This document shows, one piece after another, positions 4,438 to 6,249 of a stretch of 6,249 nucleotides of DNA (positions are counted from its first letter, which is position 1; each line of letters opens with the position of its first letter). The DNA comes from Methanocorpusculum sp. (lineage in GTDB: Archaea > Halobacteriota > Methanomicrobia > Methanomicrobiales > Methanocorpusculaceae). The DNA lies in contig DALTYF010000062.1 of assembly GCA_029986195.1 (NCBI GenBank), positions 1 through 6,249 of the forward strand, written 5' to 3'. Below the pieces are notes generated by a model. That model saw nothing but the letters and a program-made list of their open reading frames with translations. It was not told where the DNA came from and made no database searches. The position numbers and the translations under genes are program-made.

Positions 4438-5660
4438 AATTCTCGCGGGAGATCGAACTAAAGGGTCACATCGTTGACTCAGGAATTCTTGCCAAAGTCA
4501 TGGACTGCGTTGTTGAGTACAACGGAGATTTCGAGACCGAGGAGTTCAACCTCGGCAGGCAGAAGACCGACCCGAGTTATGCACGCATGCAGATCTCCGC
4601 AGAGACGCCGGAACAGCTTACCCAGATCATCAGTGAGCTGCGCAGGCTCGGTGTTCTGGTCACGGGCGAGGCGGAGGTAACGCTTCAGAATGTCATCAAG
4701 GCAAAGGTTGCGCCGGAGGGTTTTTACTCCACTACCAACCACCCGACCTACATCCATTACGAAGGCGAATGGATTCCGGTAGACAATATGAAGATGGATG
4801 CCCTGATCCGTGTTGATACGAAGAGTCATACCGCGACCTGTGCGGTGCAGGGTAAACTTCTTCCCGGCGATTTCGTGGTGGTCGGTGAGGAGGGGGTCCG
4901 GGTGGATTTCCCAGAGCGTCCGCGTGAGATCGGTGTCTTTGAGTTCATGGGCGGCGACGTCTCCTCCGAGCGGCCGAGCAAGACGATGATCCGTCAGATT
5001 GCAAAGGAGCTGCTGCAGATCAAGGAGTCCGGCAGAAAAGTTGCACTGGTCGGGGGTCCTGCAATTATTCATACCGGCGCCGCAGATGCGGTTGCGGCCA
5101 TGATCCGCGAGGGGTACATTGATGTGCTGTTTGCCGGGAACGCACTTGCGACACATGACCTTGAGTACAGTATCTTCGGGACGTCGCTGGGAATGGATCT
5201 GCGGACCGGAGAACTTGTCAGCGGCGGGCACCGCCATCACCTGTACACGATCAATACGATCATGGATGCAGGTTCCATCTACGCGGCGGTGCAGACCGGC
5301 CTGGTGAAGAGCGGCATTATGTATGAGTGTATTAAGAATCATGTGCCGTTTGTTCTTGCCGGGTCCATCCGCGATGACGGGCCGCTGCCGGATGTTATCC
5401 AGAATGTCATCGAAGCACAGGATGCCATGCGAAAACATATCCCCGAACTCGGTATGGTTTTAATGGTTGCAACGCTCCTGCACTCTGTTGCGGTCGGGAA
5501 TCTGCTTCCATCACATGTGAAGACGATCTGTGTGGACATTAATCCCGCGTCAGTGACGAAACTGATGGACCGCGGGACGTCGCAGGCAATCGGTATGGTC
5601 AGTGATGCGGGAACGTTTATGCCGCTGCTGCTCGCCGAACTGCGGGAGTTGTCAGCGTAA
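4434..5660 (+). CDS. Archaeal LOR/SDH-type ornithine cyclodeaminase (TIGR00300 family)
   Basis: This 408-residue protein is full length for the TIGR00300 family, long annotated as LOR/SDH bifunctional enzyme conserved region. The same fold forms the C-terminal half of cyanobacterial AgrE/ArgZ, where it turns ornithine into proline and ammonia; a stand-alone methanogen member was also described as an ornithine cyclodeaminase. Recognisable segments are the N-terminal FSREIELKGHIVDSGIL (3-19), LGRQKTDPSYARMQIS (40-55), the glycine turn VALVGGPAIIHTGA (203-216), DVLFAGNALATHDLEYSIFG (230-249), GGHRHHLYTIN (264-274), and CVDINPASVTKLMDRGTSQA (366-385). The arginine dihydrolase domain of AgrE/ArgZ is absent, so ornithine must come from elsewhere. 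The protein is cytoplasmic. The ATG at 4434 matches the family N-terminus although no Shine-Dalgarno is near; the leader holds a stem-loop instead. The gene faces the RaSEA gene, with 8 bases between the stops. The family is certain; the reaction rests on homologues. Confidence 0.88.
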   Translation: MKFSREIELKGHIVDSGILAKVMDCVVEYNGDFETEEFNLGRQKTDPSYARMQISAETPEQLTQIISELRRLGVLVTGEAEVTLQNVIKAKVAPEGFYSTTNHPTYIHYEGEWIPVDNMKMDALIRVDTKSHTATCAVQGKLLPGDFVVVGEEGVRVDFPERPREIGVFEFMGGDVSSERPSKTMIRQIAKELLQIKESGRKVALVGGPAIIHTGAADAVAAMIREGYIDVLFAGNALATHDLEYSIFGTSLGMDLRTGELVSGGHRHHLYTINTIMDAGSIYAAVQTGLVKSGIMYECIKNHVPFVLAGSIRDDGPLPDVIQNVIEAQDAMRKHIPELGMVLMVATLLHSVAVGNLLPSHVKTICVDINPASVTKLMDRGTSQAIGMVSDAGTFMPLLLAELRELSA

Positions 5661-5661
5661 G

Positions 5662-5668
5662 AAAAAAA
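5662..5668 (-). terminator. T-run directly after the RaSEA stop codon
   Basis: Read on the minus strand, seven T follow the TAA of the RaSEA gene at once. This is a plausible simple archaeal terminator in the 8-base gap between the two convergent genes. No comparable T-run is seen for the plus-strand gene, whose transcript may extend into RaSEA antisense. Confidence 0.45.
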
Positions 5669-6249
5669 TTATTCGGTTAAGGGCATGTTCCACGACGTTT
5701 CGTTGTCAAGGACATACTCCCATTCTTTTTTGCAGGGACATCCCGCGTCCCAGACCGCCTGAAGAACACTCTTGTCGGCGGTGAGGGAGTACTCATTGAT
5801 CGCGGCGACAATTTCTTTGTCGCAGGTGCCGCAGTTGTGTGGTCCGCGGCGGAATCCGCCGCCGACCGGGTCGCAGGCGACGCTGGTGTCTGCGTCCAGC
5901 AGTACTTTCACCGCGGACCACAGATAGGGCGGGCGGAACGATCCCCGCTGCCAGTACTGTTCCAGCTCGGTTCTTCCCTGCACGGTGCACAGGTTCATGG
6001 AGATCATATCCGCATACGATGAAGCCTCGGCGATGGACTTCTGCATATCCTCCATCGCCTCCCGCTCGGTTAAGAACAGCGGTTTCATCATCAGATACGC
6101 TTTCACGCCGACACCCGCGGCATGGCAGATGTCTGCGGCGCGGATGAAGTCGGCAAAGGAGAATCCCTTGTCAATCGACTTTTCCCGAATGGCGTCGTTC
6201 GTGGTTTCCAGACCCATGGCAACCGTCAGCGGATGGGGCTGTGCCTGAT
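5669..6249 (-). CDS. raSEA: Archaeosine biosynthesis radical SAM protein RaSEA, C-terminal part
   Basis: The frame is open to the window edge, so the N-terminus lies to the right. The visible 192 residues begin QAQPHPLTVAMGLETTND; the Met encoded at 6217 is internal, not a start. The stretch MGLETTNDAIREKSIDKGF matches the late beta strands of the radical SAM barrel, where family members have a GLE-T/S motif, and VKAYLMMKPLFLTEREA follows. The C-terminal part has CDPVGGGFRRGPHNCGTCD (visible Cys125, 139, 142) and a CPC near the end, typical of this TIGR01210 archaeal family. RaSEA works with ArcS: ArcS attaches lysine to preQ0 at position 15 of tRNA, and RaSEA cleaves the adduct to leave archaeosine. 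The radical SAM CxxxCxxC motif should lie outside the window. The gene ends 8 bases from the convergent ornithine cyclodeaminase-type gene. Confidence 0.88.
   Translation of the reverse strand, partial: QAQPHPLTVAMGLETTNDAIREKSIDKGFSFADFIRAADICHAAGVGVKAYLMMKPLFLTEREAMEDMQKSIAEASSYADMISMNLCTVQGRTELEQYWQRGSFRPPYLWSAVKVLLDADTSVACDPVGGGFRRGPHNCGTCDKEIVAAINEYSLTADKSVLQAVWDAGCPCKKEWEYVLDNETSWNMPLTE

Noticed and set aside
4479..5438. Minus-strand open frame of 319 codons
   Set aside because: It lies antisense within the clearly conserved ornithine cyclodeaminase-type gene, and its composition (many His, Arg and Asn) is that of a shadow frame.
1..6249. Mobile elements, CRISPR array or a novel defence system
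   Set aside because: I saw no transposase or integrase motifs, no regularly spaced direct repeats, and no nuclease, helicase or toxin-like domains in any credible gene.

Overview
The window looks like a stretch of a euryarchaeal, probably methanogen, chromosome. The best guess is the Methanomicrobiales, for example a Methanocorpusculum-like genome, but this placement is inference. The domain-level evidence is firmer. The right end carries the C-terminal part of RaSEA, a radical SAM protein of archaeosine (tRNA G+15) synthesis that is found only in archaea. A stand-alone TIGR00300/LOR-SDH protein is of the archaeal ornithine-cyclodeaminase type. Upstream regions carry TATA-box-like elements at archaeal spacing, and terminators are simple oligo-T tracts. 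Base composition is near 50% GC in genes and more AT-rich between them.

Left part (1-1462). On the minus strand lies a two-gene unit with translational overlap. The first gene (980 to 726) encodes a small acidic protein with a single C-terminal membrane anchor. The second (729 to 205) encodes a pentapeptide-repeat protein. Positions 1-204 hold nothing I can support. Positions 981-1462 form a 482-base divergent intergenic region. It has an unusual cluster of four GTTTCGG/CCGAAAC half-sites (1029-1067) and possible leader elements for the rightward operon.

Centre (1463-3694). On the plus strand is a tight two-gene operon: a ferredoxin-NADP reductase/SudB/NfnA-type FAD and [2Fe-2S] subunit, followed without a gap by a GltA/SudA/NfnB-type FAD and [4Fe-4S] subunit. 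Together they should form a soluble iron-sulfur flavoenzyme that moves electrons between ferredoxin and NAD(P)H, with possible sulfide or polysulfide side activities. An oligo-T terminator follows.

Right part (3708-6249). A minus-strand lipoprotein gene (4170 to 3708) is split by a one-base frameshift. Its short-leader promoter is divergent from a plus-strand ornithine-cyclodeaminase-type gene (4434-5660). Just upstream of that gene are a stem-loop with a U-run and a tiny arginine-rich reading frame that overlaps its start codon. This is the most intriguing regulatory structure in the window, though it is speculative. The RaSEA gene faces it convergently with only 8 bases between the two stop codons, and runs off the right edge.

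I see no mobile element, CRISPR array, tRNA or rRNA, and no convincing new multi-gene system. The items worth a second look are regulatory structures and the broken lipoprotein gene.
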